A stretch of 64,000 bases of DNA from Poriferisodalis sp965221945. Its GTDB lineage: Bacteria; Actinomycetota; Acidimicrobiia; Acidimicrobiales; Poriferisodalaceae. Shown here piece after piece: positions 56,650-64,000 of this stretch. The DNA is taken from contig NZ_OZ244925.1 in the NCBI RefSeq assembly GCF_965221945.1, positions 434,001 through 498,000 of the forward strand. Direction: 5' to 3'. Under the pieces are notes generated by a model. That model ran no database searches. It saw nothing but the letters and a program-made list of their open reading frames with translations, and was not told the origin of the DNA. The position numbers and the translations under genes are program-made. Positions within the stretch are counted from its first letter, which is position 1. Each line of letters starts with the position of its first letter.

Positions 56650-57501
56650 ATGTCAGTTGAGCAAACATCACCAGTGGAGAGCGCTGCTTCCGCTCAAGAT
56701 CGCAAGCATGATGCGTGGATTCGTTGGACCGATCCGTGGCTCGTGTCAGCCGCCGTCGCCAGCGTCCCGCTATTCCTCATGGAGAGCCGTGTCGGTCCGT
56801 CCGCCTTGACCGCGGTTCAGATTGCGAACTGGGCAATCTGGGGCTTCTTCGCCGCTGACCTCGGTGTCCGCCTCGTCCTCACGGAAATGGCCCCGGCGCG
56901 TTACCTCCGTCGATACTGGTTCGATGTAGCGATCGTGGTGCTCGCGCTGATTCCGGTCGTGAGACCGTTGCGTGTGCTGCGTAGCGCACGCGTCCTGCGC
57001 CTCTTGCGTTTGACGACCGGCATGAGCTTTCTCGCGGCCCTGTGGCATGGCCGAGGCAGGCGCGCCTGGAGAAGCCTCCGCGGCGGCAATGCCCTCATCG
57101 TCGTCTTCGTGGTGGTTGTCGTCGCCCCGATACTGGTCTGGCTCGTTGAACGAGCGGGCGGCGGGCAGATTGACACGCTCGGCGAGTCGCTCTGGTGGGG
57201 AGCGGCCACGATCACCACAGTTGGCTACGGCGACGTAGCACCGGTGACGTGGCTCGGGAGGTCCATCGCCGTAGTTCTGATGCTGGCCGGAATCACCGGA
57301 TTCGGAGTCGTGACGGCCAATATGGCGGCACGGTTCACAAGAACTGATAGCCTGCCGTCGGCACCCGTGGCTTTGGCACAGTTGGCGCAATTCGAGGCGG
57401 CCGTTCTCAGTCAAGGCCTCAGCCAGAGCCAGCATGTGCAAGCCCGGCAGGCCGTGGAGACACTGCACAGACTCATCGGCAGCTCTGAGGATTCGCGTTA
57501 A
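56650..57501 (+). CDS. Voltage-gated-type potassium channel
   Basis: 283 aa. Six membrane segments: a voltage-sensor-like S1-S4 (S4 is VRPLRVLRSARVLRLLRL with regular Arg), then a pore loop with selectivity filter TTVGYGD, and S6 (IAVVLMLAGITGFGVVTANM). The C-terminal ~60 residues form a helical tail. A single-chain subunit that would form tetramers. Lies 81 bases after the nuclease-like gene on the same strand. Confidence 0.9.
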   Translation: MSVEQTSPVESAASAQDRKHDAWIRWTDPWLVSAAVASVPLFLMESRVGPSALTAVQIANWAIWGFFAADLGVRLVLTEMAPARYLRRYWFDVAIVVLALIPVVRPLRVLRSARVLRLLRLTTGMSFLAALWHGRGRRAWRSLRGGNALIVVFVVVVVAPILVWLVERAGGGQIDTLGESLWWGAATITTVGYGDVAPVTWLGRSIAVVLMLAGITGFGVVTANMAARFTRTDSLPSAPVALAQLAQFEAAVLSQGLSQSQHVQARQAVETLHRLIGSSEDSR

Positions 57502-57524
57502 GACCCTCAGTATCCATCGGCGTC

Positions 57525-58301
57525 ATGTGGAGTTCCACATTCATTCATAGCTACTGTGGCGCCCACCGGAATCGACTGTTGCGGGACAGAGCACGCGACG
57601 GTCTGCTGCCTCGACCAACGCCCGAAGTCGCCGACGTGTGTCGACGCTGGGACCAGTTGCTGCACGCCAACGCGATGGGATTGGGTGCACAGCTCGGCTC
57701 GGACGTCCAAGAAGTTGTGTCCCGCGCACATCGACAGAATCCGGCTCTACGCGAACGAGACTTCGCGCAGCGGCTCTGCCAGGAGGGCGTGTTTGACGGC
57801 CGTTTACGCGTGCCTGACGCCATAGCCGACATGGATGTCAGCGCGGACCTCCGTGCGTCTCGGCTTGTGGTCTCAGCCGAATTCGCGGCACCCTCCGACA
57901 AGGGTGCGAAGGGTCGGGTTGGCTGGCTCGTGCGGCAATTGCGCGAAGCTCCAGATGATTTGATCGTCGAGGCATTCACTCGGGGCTCCAAGTCGCCGGA
58001 GATCGCCACACTTGAAGATCTTCGGGAAGACACTGCGCTCGTGTTGCGCAGCAGACAGAACCCTCCCGTGAGATTCAGGGTCACGCAGCGAAGCGAGATG
58101 GGCCAAGGGCGGCGGACGACACGCAAACTCGGATTTGCGGACTCGGTGACCGAAACAGTCGAGCGCTTCTACAGCAGTACGTTGCAGCGCCTGCGTAAGG
58201 CGGCCCCACCAGTCCCCAAGGCGATGCCGGACCAAGCCGAGCCAGCAGCCGCAACGGACTCGGTACGACTTGATCCTGGGTTTTCTTCGGTTCACGACTA
58301 G
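57525..58301 (+). CDS. Hypothetical protein
   Basis: 258 aa, not recognised. No signal peptide or membrane helix. The segment VVSAEFAAPSDKGAKGRVGWLVRQLREAPDDLIVE looks like a folded alpha/beta domain; the C-terminus (PPVPKAMPDQAEPAAATDS) is disordered. It starts 23 bases after the channel gene, so the two are probably co-transcribed. The stop shares CTAG with the converging CWB2 gene. Confidence 0.65.
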   Translation: MWSSTFIHSYCGAHRNRLLRDRARDGLLPRPTPEVADVCRRWDQLLHANAMGLGAQLGSDVQEVVSRAHRQNPALRERDFAQRLCQEGVFDGRLRVPDAIADMDVSADLRASRLVVSAEFAAPSDKGAKGRVGWLVRQLREAPDDLIVEAFTRGSKSPEIATLEDLREDTALVLRSRQNPPVRFRVTQRSEMGQGRRTTRKLGFADSVTETVERFYSSTLQRLRKAAPPVPKAMPDQAEPAAATDSVRLDPGFSSVHD

Positions 58302-59401
58302 TGGTCTGTCGTGACGACCTCGTCGCCTCGTTGCAGGTAGGCGTCGATGGCCTCCTGGGAGACGGCGGCGTTCCCGCCGATCACGATGAGCATCAATGGG
58401 TCGTCGCCGCACTTGGCCTGAGCTGCGCGGGCCTCGTCGAGATAAGCCATCGTTGCTGCGGGCAGCTCGTCGGGGGCGGTGAGCAGCAGCGGCGCGCCGT
58501 AACGCGCCAGCATGGGCGTAGCGCTGAATGCGTCGTACGGCACCCATGCCCGTGAGAGGCCGACAGCGAGACTCCTGCCGCCGAGGTGGCAGGACCCCAG
58601 TCCAGTGATGCGAGCGACTTCAACGGCAGTCTCGAACCGCGACTCGCCGGCCACTCTCAAGGTCCGGATGTCGAGCTTGCGAATCGAGTCCTCGACATCT
58701 TGCGAGAGCGCCGCTGTGCCGCCCATGAGGATCACCTGTTCGACGTCGTGAGAACTGAGGAATTCTCGGATCTTCGAGTGCAGGGCGTGTGGTGGGTTCA
58801 GCAGGATCGGCAAGTTTTCGCGGGCGGCCAGCTGCCCGACGACGGGCACATCTGCGAACACCTCGCCGCTCGCCAAGATGACTGTCCGCACACCGCGAAA
58901 TTGAGACAAGCCCCCGAGACGCTCCGCCACCGCCACGCTGGTCAGGAATTGGTCGGTGCCATCGATGCGGGAGACCTCCATGCCGGCTTCTGCAAGCTGG
59001 TCGTCGACGGCAGTCGATATTGCATTCGTGCTGATAAGCCTGACCAAGGGGTACCTGACTGAGGGCGATGTGAAGCGCCTCAGGTACTCCATGGTCTTCG
59101 GAGGCACTGTGTTCCGGCGTGTCAAGAGCACCGGCGTGTCGAATGGGGCTGTCACGACAGCGTCGTGCCATTTGAAGCCCGACACCATCATCACTGAGTC
59201 GATAGCGTCGCCTTTGAAGTCCGAGAATGCCTTGGTCGTCAGCACCGACGTCTCGAAGCGGTCGGCACCGCCATAGCGAACGACGTTGACCTTGGCCAGT
59301 GCCGTCTCGACGGGCGTGTCCTCGGTGGCTCCGAGCGGGAATGCCGCGACTCCCACCGTCATTGCCCCGACGAGAGCAGCGGCCGCCGCGCACCTGATCA
59401 T
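58298..59401 (-). CDS. Secreted CWB2-repeat cell-wall protein (second copy)
   Basis: 367 aa. Signal peptide (CAAAAALVGAMTVGVAAFPLGA) then three CWB2-type repeats: VRYGGADRFETSVLTT, IDGTDQFLTSVAVAERL, LRVAGESRFETAVEVA, each followed by a helical unit and a V-I-L-M-G-G-T-A-A-L or I-V-I-G-G-N-A-A-V strand. The first repeat is degenerate. Unlike the copy at 16435 there is no fibronectin domain. Start at ATG 59401; a longer frame from 59500 adds a Cys/Arg-rich tail before the signal peptide. Wall-associated, exact role unknown. Confidence 0.82.
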   Translation of the reverse strand: MIRCAAAAALVGAMTVGVAAFPLGATEDTPVETALAKVNVVRYGGADRFETSVLTTKAFSDFKGDAIDSVMMVSGFKWHDAVVTAPFDTPVLLTRRNTVPPKTMEYLRRFTSPSVRYPLVRLISTNAISTAVDDQLAEAGMEVSRIDGTDQFLTSVAVAERLGGLSQFRGVRTVILASGEVFADVPVVGQLAARENLPILLNPPHALHSKIREFLSSHDVEQVILMGGTAALSQDVEDSIRKLDIRTLRVAGESRFETAVEVARITGLGSCHLGGRSLAVGLSRAWVPYDAFSATPMLARYGAPLLLTAPDELPAATMAYLDEARAAQAKCGDDPLMLIVIGGNAAVSQEAIDAYLQRGDEVVTTDH

Positions 59402-59556
59402 CCGTCGACCGCAGCTGGGACTCGGGTGCTTGCATCCCCACCGACTGCTCGCAGAACTTGGTCTTCGCAGTCGCTGCGTCACGGACCGCGATCCTTCCAC
59501 AACTGCATCGGAGCCCCCCGTCGAATCAGCGCGTCATGACCCTGCGCGGGGCGCGG

Positions 59557-59562
59557 TAGCTT
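59557..59562 (+). promoter_or_regulatory. -10 box TAGCTT, leaderless start
   Basis: TAGCTT ends seven bases before the GTG at 59570. The identical hexamer precedes the gene at 6673. Confidence 0.5.
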
Positions 59563-59569
59563 CGCCGCG

Positions 59570-60037
59570 GTGCTGAAGGATCTGCGTGAGCTGCCTCGGA
59601 CGGTATGGCCCAGAGCCGTGGTGTACGGCGGCATCGCAGCGGTGCTCATCGGTGTGCCGTCGGACGTGATCGACACGCCGATCTTCGGCCGACCGGTCGC
59701 CGTTGGATGGCTCGACTACGTGATCTTGGCGGCCACCTCGGCCTTAATCGGACTGATTCTGGCGATTCGGCCCTCGCCGAGCAGCGAGGCTGGTACCGAA
59801 GCGGCCGTGGAGCGACAGGGCACCGCCACTCTTTGGGGCGGGTTCGTGTCATTCCTCGCCGTCGGCTGCCCGGTGTGCAACCAGGCAATCGTCGCCCTCG
59901 TGGGCGTCTCGGGCGCCTTGGCATGGTGGGCCCCAGTGCAGCCGGTCGTTGGCCTGATCGCTCTCGGCCTCCTGCTGTGGACGCTGCGCAAGCGCTTGCG
60001 CACTTATCGCGTCAACGCTTGCCCGATTCCCGCCTGA
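59570..60037 (+). CDS. Small membrane protein with a GCPVCN motif
   Basis: 155 aa with about four membrane helices (AVVYGGIAAVLIGVPSD, YVILAATSALIGLILAI, FVSFLAVGCPVCNQAIVALV, VVGLIALGLLLWTL). A Cys-Pro-Val-Cys pair lies within the third helix, suggesting a redox or metal site in the membrane. I do not recognise a named family. It converges with the PQ-loop gene at 60060, leaving 22 bases between the stops. Confidence 0.7.
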   Translation: MLKDLRELPRTVWPRAVVYGGIAAVLIGVPSDVIDTPIFGRPVAVGWLDYVILAATSALIGLILAIRPSPSSEAGTEAAVERQGTATLWGGFVSFLAVGCPVCNQAIVALVGVSGALAWWAPVQPVVGLIALGLLLWTLRKRLRTYRVNACPIPA

Positions 60038-60059
60038 TTCGGGGCCAACAGCGGCCCGA

Positions 60060-60674
60060 TCAGGCGGGTTCCGCGAGGGCAGCGCGGATCTGGTGGCGAG
60101 TGATCCACAGCCGCAACAAAATGAGTGCTGAGAGCAGGAATGCGGTCGAGCCATAGACCATGATCGGCCCCGCTGCAACGAGCACGCCGTAGAAGCCCCA
60201 CAAGATGCCTTCCACTCCGGTGAGCACCCACGTGAGCGGCGCTACGCCCACCGGTGCATGCGACCTCCACGCCGCGACCACTGAGGGCCCCAGATACAGC
60301 CCGTTCGACAGTCCCAGGACCGTGCCCAAGACGGTCCAGCCCGCCACGAGCTGGAGCGCCACGCAACCCACGCCGACGACCAAGCCGTAGAACACGCCGG
60401 CTCGCACCTTGGCGCCGTTGCGATACAGCAGCAACAGCACCACGCCGAAGCTGATGACCGCAGCCCCGACGGCGGGAATCGTGATCCAGAACTCCTCCGC
60501 GATCACATACGCGAGCCATCCAATGTTGATGACCATGCCGACCGCTGCCCAAGCGGGCGAGGTGCCTTCGGTCCGCCCGATCCGCACGAGGCGCACGACC
60601 TGGGGCACGACTTGGACGAACGTCACCAGCGTGGCGACGACACCCACGGCAATGGCGAATTGTTCCTGCGTCAC
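60060..60674 (-). CDS. PQ-loop/SWEET-like membrane protein
   Basis: 204 aa with about seven membrane helices in two repeats. The first repeat has the PQ motif (FVQVVPQVVRLVRIGRTEG, then INIGWLAYVI); the second has GPSVVAAWRSHAPVGVAPL with the Gln replaced. Related proteins are sugar or amino acid facilitators (SWEET, SemiSWEET). GTG start at 60674 (MTQEQFAIAVGVVATLV); the much longer open frame upstream to 61484 lies antisense to the MFS gene and is not real. Confidence 0.75.
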   Translation of the reverse strand: MTQEQFAIAVGVVATLVTFVQVVPQVVRLVRIGRTEGTSPAWAAVGMVINIGWLAYVIAEEFWITIPAVGAAVISFGVVLLLLYRNGAKVRAGVFYGLVVGVGCVALQLVAGWTVLGTVLGLSNGLYLGPSVVAAWRSHAPVGVAPLTWVLTGVEGILWGFYGVLVAAGPIMVYGSTAFLLSALILLRLWITRHQIRAALAEPA

Positions 60675-60821
60675 AACAGGACTCGACGAAGGACACCGCG
60701 TTGGCCAGGCAGCGATTGCAGCACCCAACGAGCCGCGCGAGGCGTCACCATCCCCTGAGTGTCGCAGCCCGCTCCACCCCACTAGTGCGGACGAGGCCGT
60801 TTCGGTGTTGCATAGACACTC

Positions 60822-62138
60822 GTGACCAGTCACAACGGCGACCTGAGACCTCAGCGTCGCAGGCTGACAGGCCTCGCCGCGGTGGTCCTGATGGCACTGG
60901 TGGCCGCAATCGCTCAGTCGTTCGGGCGGTTCACCTACGGGGTGCTGCTTCCCGCAGTCCGAGATGATTTCGGCCTGTCGAACACCGTCGCCGGCTCGCT
61001 GGCCACTGTGAACATGGCGGCGTACCTGGTGGGCAGTCTGATCGTCGCAGCGGCCTCGAGCCGTTTCCGCCTGCTCTCGATGATGCGTGTCGGCATCGTG
61101 CTCGCAATCATCGGCCAGGCGCTGGCGGCCATCGCCCCGGGTCCACTGGTGCTGGGCGCAGGGCTGCTTTCGATGGGTCTGGGCGGGGCCTTGACGTGGA
61201 TCCCCGCCCCGGTGGTCACGGCCGACGCAATCGCTCCGGACAAACGCGCACTCGCAATCGGGTTCCTCGGCGCGGGCATGGGCCTCGGCGTCGTCTTCGC
61301 CGGCCAGCTTTCCGGTTTCGTCCGTTCGACCATGGGCGACGCGTCCTGGCGGAACGTGTACTTGGTGCAGCTCCTGATCGGTGCGGTCGTTGCCGCAGCG
61401 GTGCTGCTGCTCATCGGCCACCGCCAGGAGCGCTTGGCGTCCAAGTCCGGCCTCGGCGGGTTCAGCATCCTGCGGCGCATGCACGGCTGGGTGCCGCTGG
61501 TGTGCGCATTTACGGTCTTCGGGCTGCTGTACCTGCTGGTCGTTGCGTTCCTGACGACCCGGCTGGAGGACGACAACGGCTGGACGAGCTCACAGGCGTC
61601 GCTGGCCTTCACCCTGGTCGGGGTGGCGATGATCTTCGGCGGTCCGCTGTTCATCGCGCTCGGAGAACGCATCGGAGCGCGCCGGACACTGGTGATCTCG
61701 TTTGCCGGATGGGCGGTTGTCACCACGCTGATCCTGCCGGGATGGTTCGTGCCGACGCTGATCTTGTCGGTCGCAATCGGGTTGCTGTTCGCGGCGATGC
61801 CGAGCGTGCTGACCGTCTATGTCGTTACGAACACCACCACCGACGACTACGGGCCCTCGTTCGCCGCCACGACGTTCTCCTTCGGCGTCGCCCAGATGAT
61901 CTCGCCTCAGCTCGGCGGCTTCATCGCCGACGCCACGGGGTCGTTCACACCGGTGTTCCTGCTGTCAGCAGCATTGGCGGTGATCGGCATGTTCGCGTCG
62001 CTCTGGCTTCCCGGGCACACAAGACCCGCCTTCCCGCCGATGCCGGCCCATGCGGTTGCAGCGGCTCCACCCGCCGACTGGCGCATGATCGACATGACTT
62101 TCGCCGTCACACCGGTGGAGGTCACTGCGAACCGCTGA
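60822..62138 (+). CDS. MFS transporter, YbfB/YjiJ type (second copy)
   Basis: 438 aa, twelve predicted helices. AIAQSFGRFTYGVLLPAVRD and FGLSNTVAGSLATVNMAAYL match the MFS gene at 47128-48411. It has an additional C-terminal cytoplasmic tail (VAAAPPADWRMIDMTF). GTG start; divergent from the PQ-loop gene. Substrate unknown. Confidence 0.86.
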   Translation: MTSHNGDLRPQRRRLTGLAAVVLMALVAAIAQSFGRFTYGVLLPAVRDDFGLSNTVAGSLATVNMAAYLVGSLIVAAASSRFRLLSMMRVGIVLAIIGQALAAIAPGPLVLGAGLLSMGLGGALTWIPAPVVTADAIAPDKRALAIGFLGAGMGLGVVFAGQLSGFVRSTMGDASWRNVYLVQLLIGAVVAAAVLLLIGHRQERLASKSGLGGFSILRRMHGWVPLVCAFTVFGLLYLLVVAFLTTRLEDDNGWTSSQASLAFTLVGVAMIFGGPLFIALGERIGARRTLVISFAGWAVVTTLILPGWFVPTLILSVAIGLLFAAMPSVLTVYVVTNTTTDDYGPSFAATTFSFGVAQMISPQLGGFIADATGSFTPVFLLSAALAVIGMFASLWLPGHTRPAFPPMPAHAVAAAPPADWRMIDMTFAVTPVEVTANR

Positions 62139-62184
62139 GGATTGAGTAGCCAGGCGCTCCTCGCCGTTGGGATGCGGGTCGTCG

Positions 62185-63126
62185 TCAGGGGCGGTTGAAC
62201 GCCTTCTTGAGTTCGTCGACGATGCCGTCGAGCGCTCGTCGGCGCGCCGACGGCGTGAACCGCAGCGCAAGAAAGCCGTGCGCCATGCCGGCGCAACTGC
62301 TCAGCTTCACCGGGACATCGCTTGCGCGCAGACGCTCGGCGTAGCGGATGCCGTCGTCGCGCAACGTGTCGTGCTCGGCGACGACGATATGCGCGGGCGG
62401 CAGCCCTTGCAGATTCTCGGCACATATCGGCGACACGCGCCAGTCGGCGGCATCTGTCTCGCCGATGTACAAGGTTCGCACTGCTTCCATCTGTGGCCTC
62501 GAGGCGATGCCGTGATGACCCTCGGTGTCGATCGACGGACTAGCAAAGTTCAGGTCGAGCGCGGGATAGATGAGCGTCTGGTGCGTGATTGAAGGCCAGC
62601 CGCTGTCGCGGGTCATTAGGCACAGCACCGCAGCGAGGTTGCCGCCGGCACTATCGCCCATCACGGCTATGCGACTTGGATCCGCATCGAGTGATGGAGC
62701 GTTCTCGGCGAGCCAGCTGAGCGCATCCCAGCAGTCATCCAGGCCGGCAGGGAAGGGATGCTCGGGCGCGAGGCGGTACTCGATCGAGGCCACGATGGTT
62801 CCGGTTGCACTTGCGAGGCGGGTCGTCAGCCACTCGGGAGTGTCCATGTCGCCGAACATCCACGCGCCGCCATGAAGATAAACGAGCAGCGGGCGTGGAC
62901 CTTGGGCCGGCTCGGCGGGCTCGTCAATCCGGATTCGTACGCCGGGGTCGGCGCAGGGCACGTCGATGTGTCGGGTGGAGACGCGGGGGTCAGGCCGGCC
63001 GGTTGCCCAGCGCGGCGCCCGGTGTTGCCGAAGGCGTCTGCGTTGCGCGTCGCTCAGGGCAGCGAGGTCTCTGTTGAACATGGGGACTTTGGCGGTCAGC
63101 CGATATCGCCAATCGAGCCCCGTCAC
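62185..63126 (-). CDS. Alpha/beta hydrolase of the hormone-sensitive lipase family
   Basis: Esterase with oxyanion motif Y-L-H-G-G-A-W, nucleophile G-D-S-A-G-G-N, an Asp in the LIYPALDLNF to late-strand region and a C-terminal His in GMAHGFLAL. EYRLAPEHPFPAGLDD is typical for family IV. 313 aa from the GTG at 63126; a TTG at 63141 is the alternative. Probably acts on short-chain esters in the cytoplasm. Divergent from the LacI-type gene, which may regulate nearby genes. Confidence 0.87.
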   Translation of the reverse strand: MTGLDWRYRLTAKVPMFNRDLAALSDAQRRRLRQHRAPRWATGRPDPRVSTRHIDVPCADPGVRIRIDEPAEPAQGPRPLLVYLHGGAWMFGDMDTPEWLTTRLASATGTIVASIEYRLAPEHPFPAGLDDCWDALSWLAENAPSLDADPSRIAVMGDSAGGNLAAVLCLMTRDSGWPSITHQTLIYPALDLNFASPSIDTEGHHGIASRPQMEAVRTLYIGETDAADWRVSPICAENLQGLPPAHIVVAEHDTLRDDGIRYAERLRASDVPVKLSSCAGMAHGFLALRFTPSARRRALDGIVDELKKAFNRP

Positions 63127-63270
63127 TGGGCGCCCGCCCAAAGCCGGAATTCGTGCACATCATGAACGGCGTCGATGAGGTCGCAGCGGCCCGTGTCATA
63201 CTGAGCTGTGGTGCGTTCGACTTCATCGAAAGTCATGCTCAGTGCCGCTCCTCTCACCAGTTCGAGCGCT

Positions 63271-63286
63271 ACTTATACGAGTAAGT
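63271..63286. promoter_or_regulatory. Possible LacI-type operator
   Basis: ACTTATACGAGTAAGT: five-base inverted ends ACTTA/TAAGT around a centre with CpG, the general form of LacI-family sites. It lies 31 bases before the regulator start and 145 bases before the divergent esterase. The centre is imperfect, so this is tentative. Confidence 0.3.
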
Positions 63287-63317
63287 TCAACCCTACGAGC
63301 AAGCCTTGGTGGTTGCA

Positions 63318-64000
63318 GTGGTAAAGCGCGTCACCAGTGCCGACGTCGCCCGCGAAGTCGGCGTGTCGCGGGCGACCGTGAGCTACTTGCTGAATAACAC
63401 GCCCGGGCAGTCGATCAGCGCGGAGACGCGCCGCCGGGTGCTCGAAGCAGCCGAGCGTCTGGGATACATGCCGAACCGCAATGCACGCGCCCTGCGGCTC
63501 GGTCGCAGTGACATCGTGCTGTTCCCCCTAGGCGACGCACCCCTGTCGCACGTGTTCGCCGACGTAATCAACGCGTGCTCGGCGGCGCTGAACCGGCAGG
63601 GTTTCACCCTGGTGGCAGATGCGACGATGTACCCCAGCCCCGAGCAAGCTGCCGATGCGTGGCTTCGGCTCGGCCCGGCCGCTTTCGTCGATCTCATCCT
63701 GCCTGCCGACCATGCAGCCGTCGTGCAGATGTCCCGGGCAGGCATCGCGCAGGTGACGACTGATCTCGACGTGCCGGACCATCTCAATGCAATGGACCTC
63801 ATCAGCGTCAATGCCCGCAAGCTGCAGCTGTCCCACGTCATCGACCGCGGCGCGGCCGACATCGTTTACGCCGCGCCGTCGTTCTACTACGAGAGCTCCA
63901 AGAGCCCGCTGCTGCCTCCTGCGCTCGAGGCCATCGCTTCCGCCGCCGGCGTCCGACACCGCTTCGAGACGGTCGAAGCAACGCCGGAATCGGTGAGATC
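63318..64000 (+). CDS. LacI-family transcriptional regulator (5' part)
   Basis: The window ends inside the gene. The N-terminal helix-turn-helix VTSADVAREVGVSRATVSYL and hinge helix region RRRVLEAAERLGYMPNRNAR are clear; a periplasmic-binding-like sensor domain begins at about residue 60 (SDIVLFPLGDAPLSHVFADV). Start at GTG 63318, giving M-V-K-R-V-T; GTG 63309 is possible. No stop is seen up to the end. Effector unknown; the sensor lacks obvious sugar-binding signatures in the visible part. Confidence 0.9.
   Translation, partial: MVKRVTSADVAREVGVSRATVSYLLNNTPGQSISAETRRRVLEAAERLGYMPNRNARALRLGRSDIVLFPLGDAPLSHVFADVINACSAALNRQGFTLVADATMYPSPEQAADAWLRLGPAAFVDLILPADHAAVVQMSRAGIAQVTTDLDVPDHLNAMDLISVNARKLQLSHVIDRGAADIVYAAPSFYYESSKSPLLPPALEAIASAAGVRHRFETVEATPESVR

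Noticed and set aside
60675..61484. Upstream extension of the PQ-loop protein
   Set aside because: Antisense to the MFS transporter and of shadow composition; the membrane protein begins at GTG 60674.

Overview
This window is high-GC bacterial DNA that reads as an actinobacterium. A deep-branching class such as Acidimicrobiia is my best guess; there is no rRNA gene here to prove it. The evidence is gene content and order. F420 genes cofD-cofE are present. manB, a Trm112-like protein, a SIS-domain isomerase, sahH, comF, hpf and secA run in one block, as in the region around secA1/manB/fbiA of Mycobacterium tuberculosis. ftsEX, LCP, SpoIID and CWB2 cell-wall proteins and a DUF5719 protein add to this. 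Many genes start 6-8 bases after a TANNNT box, which suggests leaderless mRNAs.

Layout. 0-8.6 kb: sirtuin, rhodanese-ThiF protein, LpdA-like flavoprotein, then an envelope-sugar cluster (LCP, UDP-glucose dehydrogenase, His-rich membrane protein, sugar nucleotidyltransferase). 8.6-14.4 kb: a nested mobile region. A Tn554-type transposon (tnpA-tnpB-tnpC) sits inside an IS3-family element, which itself splits a small coiled-coil/membrane protein gene. 14.7-26.6 kb: F420 genes, a CWB2 protein, and an envelope operon (gmd, SpoIID-like, large glycosyltransferase, DUF5719, thioredoxin-like). 26.6-33.7 kb: ftsH, a glycosyltransferase fusion and a KamA-type radical SAM protein of mixed base composition. 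33.9-46.1 kb: the conserved block manB to ftsX with a vapBC module inserted between prfB and ftsE. 46.2-53.2 kb: catabolic and detoxification genes (enoyl-CoA hydratase, MFS, EthD, acyl-CoA dehydrogenase, hydrolase, VOC), a zincin and thpR. 53.2-64 kb: a candidate selenoprotein, trpC, a small accessory stretch (nuclease-like, K+ channel, unknown), a second CWB2 protein, membrane proteins, a second MFS, an esterase and the 5' part of a LacI-type regulator.

The most notable point is the gene at 53259-54476. Its reading frame has a single TGA exactly where the first cysteine of a thioredoxin-type CxxC motif is expected (W-TGA-P-N-C). The frame stays open to the end of a complete thioredoxin-like domain. 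A stem-loop with a GGTC loop and a one-base bulge begins shortly after the TGA, close to the design of the bacterial SECIS element. I read this as a likely secreted UxxC selenoprotein lipoprotein carrying a long acidic linker. The second notable point is the transposon nest, where the bases at both junctions allow exact reconstruction of the target.
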